A stretch of DNA of 64,000 nt from Caulobacteraceae bacterium (lineage in GTDB: Bacteria; Pseudomonadota; Alphaproteobacteria; Caulobacterales; Caulobacteraceae). Positions within the stretch are counted from its first letter, which is position 1, and every line of letters starts with the position of its first letter. The notes beneath the pieces were generated by a model. It ran no database searches. It had not been told where the DNA came from and saw only the letters and a program-made list of their open reading frames with translations. Positions 63,071 to 64,000 of this stretch are shown here, piece by piece. The stretch spans positions 275,125 to 339,124 of the forward strand of contig JAIXZX010000005.1 of assembly GCA_027489335.1 (NCBI GenBank), given 5' to 3'. Made by a program: the position numbers and the translations under genes.

Positions 63071-64000
63071 ATGACGCAAGGGTCCTTCCCCATCCTGTTC
63101 ATCACCGCCACCCGGATCGGGGATGCGGTGCTGTCCTCCGGCCTGCTGGCCAAGCTGCGCGAAGAGATTCCGAACGCCCGCTTCACCATCGTCGCGGGGC
63201 CGGCGGCCGCGCCCCTGTTCGCCGACACCCCGGGGCTGGACGAGGTGATCATTCTGCGCAAGGCCCGTAACGGCGGGCACTGGCTGGCCCTCTGGCGGCA
63301 GGTCCGCAGGCGGCGCTGGGGCCTGGTTGTCGATCTGCGCGGCTCGGCCATGGCGAGCTTCGTGCGCACAAAGCGCCGGGCGGTGTTCCGCCGACAGCCT
63401 GGCCCGCCGGTCCACAAGGTGATCGAGGCCGCCCGGCTGTTGAAGCTGGAGGATGAGCCGCCGGCCCCGCACCTCTTTATCAGCCCGGAGACCGAAGCCG
63501 CCGCCGCCGACCTGACCCGGGGCGAGGGGCCGATCCTGGCGCTGGCGCCCGCGGCCAACTGGGTGGGCAAGACCTGGCCGCTGGAACGCTTCGCCCAGCT
63601 CGCCATCCGCCTGCTCGGCGAGGGCGGCGCCCTGCATGGCGCGCGGCTGATGGTGCTGGGATCGCCCGATGACACGGGCGTGGTGGCGTCTCTGCGGCAT
63701 GTGGTTCCCAAGCACAGGTTCATCGACCTGGTGGGCAAGGCCGACCTGCTGACCGGCTATGCGGCGTTGCGTCATGCACGGCTGTTCGTCGGCAATGATT
63801 CAGGGCTGATGCACCTGGCCGCGGCGGCCGGCGCGCCGACGCTGGGCCTGTTTGGCCCTTCGGACGACACCCTCTACGCCCCCTGGGGCCCGCACACCCG
63901 CGTGGTGCGCGGCGCCCGCAGTTTCGAACAGATTCGCCTGCAGGACCCCGACCTCAACCAGAGCTTCTGTCACATGATGGATCTCAGCGTCGACACGGTG
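63071..64000 (+). CDS. Glycosyltransferase family 9 (heptosyltransferase-like), 3' end cut
   Basis: An open frame of 310 codons runs to the right edge. It begins MTQGSFPILFITATRIGDAVLSSGLL, the GT9 start, and contains ALAPAANWVGKTWPLERFAQLA and FVGNDSGLMHLAAAAGAPTLGLFGPSDDTLYAPWG, the ADP-heptose-binding motif of heptosyltransferases. It should add a sugar to the lipopolysaccharide core on the cytoplasmic side. An in-frame ATG at 63008 is an alternative start. The C-terminus is outside the window. Confidence 0.88.
   Translation, partial: MTQGSFPILFITATRIGDAVLSSGLLAKLREEIPNARFTIVAGPAAAPLFADTPGLDEVIILRKARNGGHWLALWRQVRRRRWGLVVDLRGSAMASFVRTKRRAVFRRQPGPPVHKVIEAARLLKLEDEPPAPHLFISPETEAAAADLTRGEGPILALAPAANWVGKTWPLERFAQLAIRLLGEGGALHGARLMVLGSPDDTGVVASLRHVVPKHRFIDLVGKADLLTGYAALRHARLFVGNDSGLMHLAAAAGAPTLGLFGPSDDTLYAPWGPHTRVVRGARSFEQIRLQDPDLNQSFCHMMDLSVDTV

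Overview
The window is a 64 kb piece of a high-GC chromosome from an alphaproteobacterium, most likely a member of the Caulobacterales (a Caulobacter or Phenylobacterium relative). The main support is a CcrM-type GANTC methyltransferase gene with a CtrA-like box and a GANTC site in its leader, F0 ATP synthase genes in their own operon with separate b and b' subunits, an ispH-thrB-rnhA operon, and several small families typical of alphaproteobacteria. Most of the window is ordinary core chromosome, densely packed on both strands. No rRNA, tRNA, transposase, integrase or CRISPR array was seen.

Layout. 1-3.4 kb: envelope lipid genes (a DUF374 acyltransferase and an MsbA-like ABC exporter) back to back with a tyrosine phosphatase. 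3.4-8.6 kb: small unknowns, a PIG-L deacetylase overlapping a sphingosine-phosphate-lyase-like PLP enzyme, and an MFS transporter behind a hairpin-rich leader. 8.6-10.6 kb: a single secreted amidohydrolase of lower GC, probably acquired. 10.6-16.4 kb: a serine hydrolase, PEP carboxylase, L-serine dehydratase and CheW. 16.4-19.1 kb: a repeat-rich gap, then ahpC-ahpF. 19.2-20.3 kb: a clearly AT-rich foreign gene encoding a protein with a TIR-like/nucleoside-deoxyribosyltransferase-like N-terminal domain, the best candidate here for an uncharacterised defence-type system. 20.3-31.8 kb: a flavin monooxygenase, a TonB-like proline-rich protein, an OmpA lipoprotein, an EAL protein, an esterase, a Zur-box-controlled merC-DUF3299 pair, an acyl-CoA dehydrogenase, Sua5 and an FAD oxidase. 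31.8-39.7 kb: yaaA, 3-hydroxybutyrate dehydrogenase, a lower-GC pair (membrane protein plus GNAT), an SDR, a nitronate monooxygenase and a Ca/Na exchanger.

39.7-50.7 kb: rnhA, thrB and ispH on the minus strand. On the plus strand follow a secreted protein with argS, an ArsI/CadI-type gene behind an ArsR-like operator, and gcvT-gcvH-gcvPA-gcvPB behind a tandem glycine riboswitch. 50.7-53.5 kb: the F0 operon atpI-atpB-atpE-atpF'-atpF, with a tandem repeat and hairpin between atpE and atpF'. 53.5-64 kb: genome maintenance genes (smc, a DsbA-like lipoprotein, dciA, mutY, ccrM, rnhB, tag), then ygfZ and a truncated GT9 glycosyltransferase.

Five copies of an 88-90 bp doublet palindrome (REPIN-like) lie in gaps between genes at about 16.5, 16.7, 21.9, 59.5 and 62.1 kb. 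Protein families were recognised from motifs by eye and no database search was run. The organism assignment is therefore an inference.
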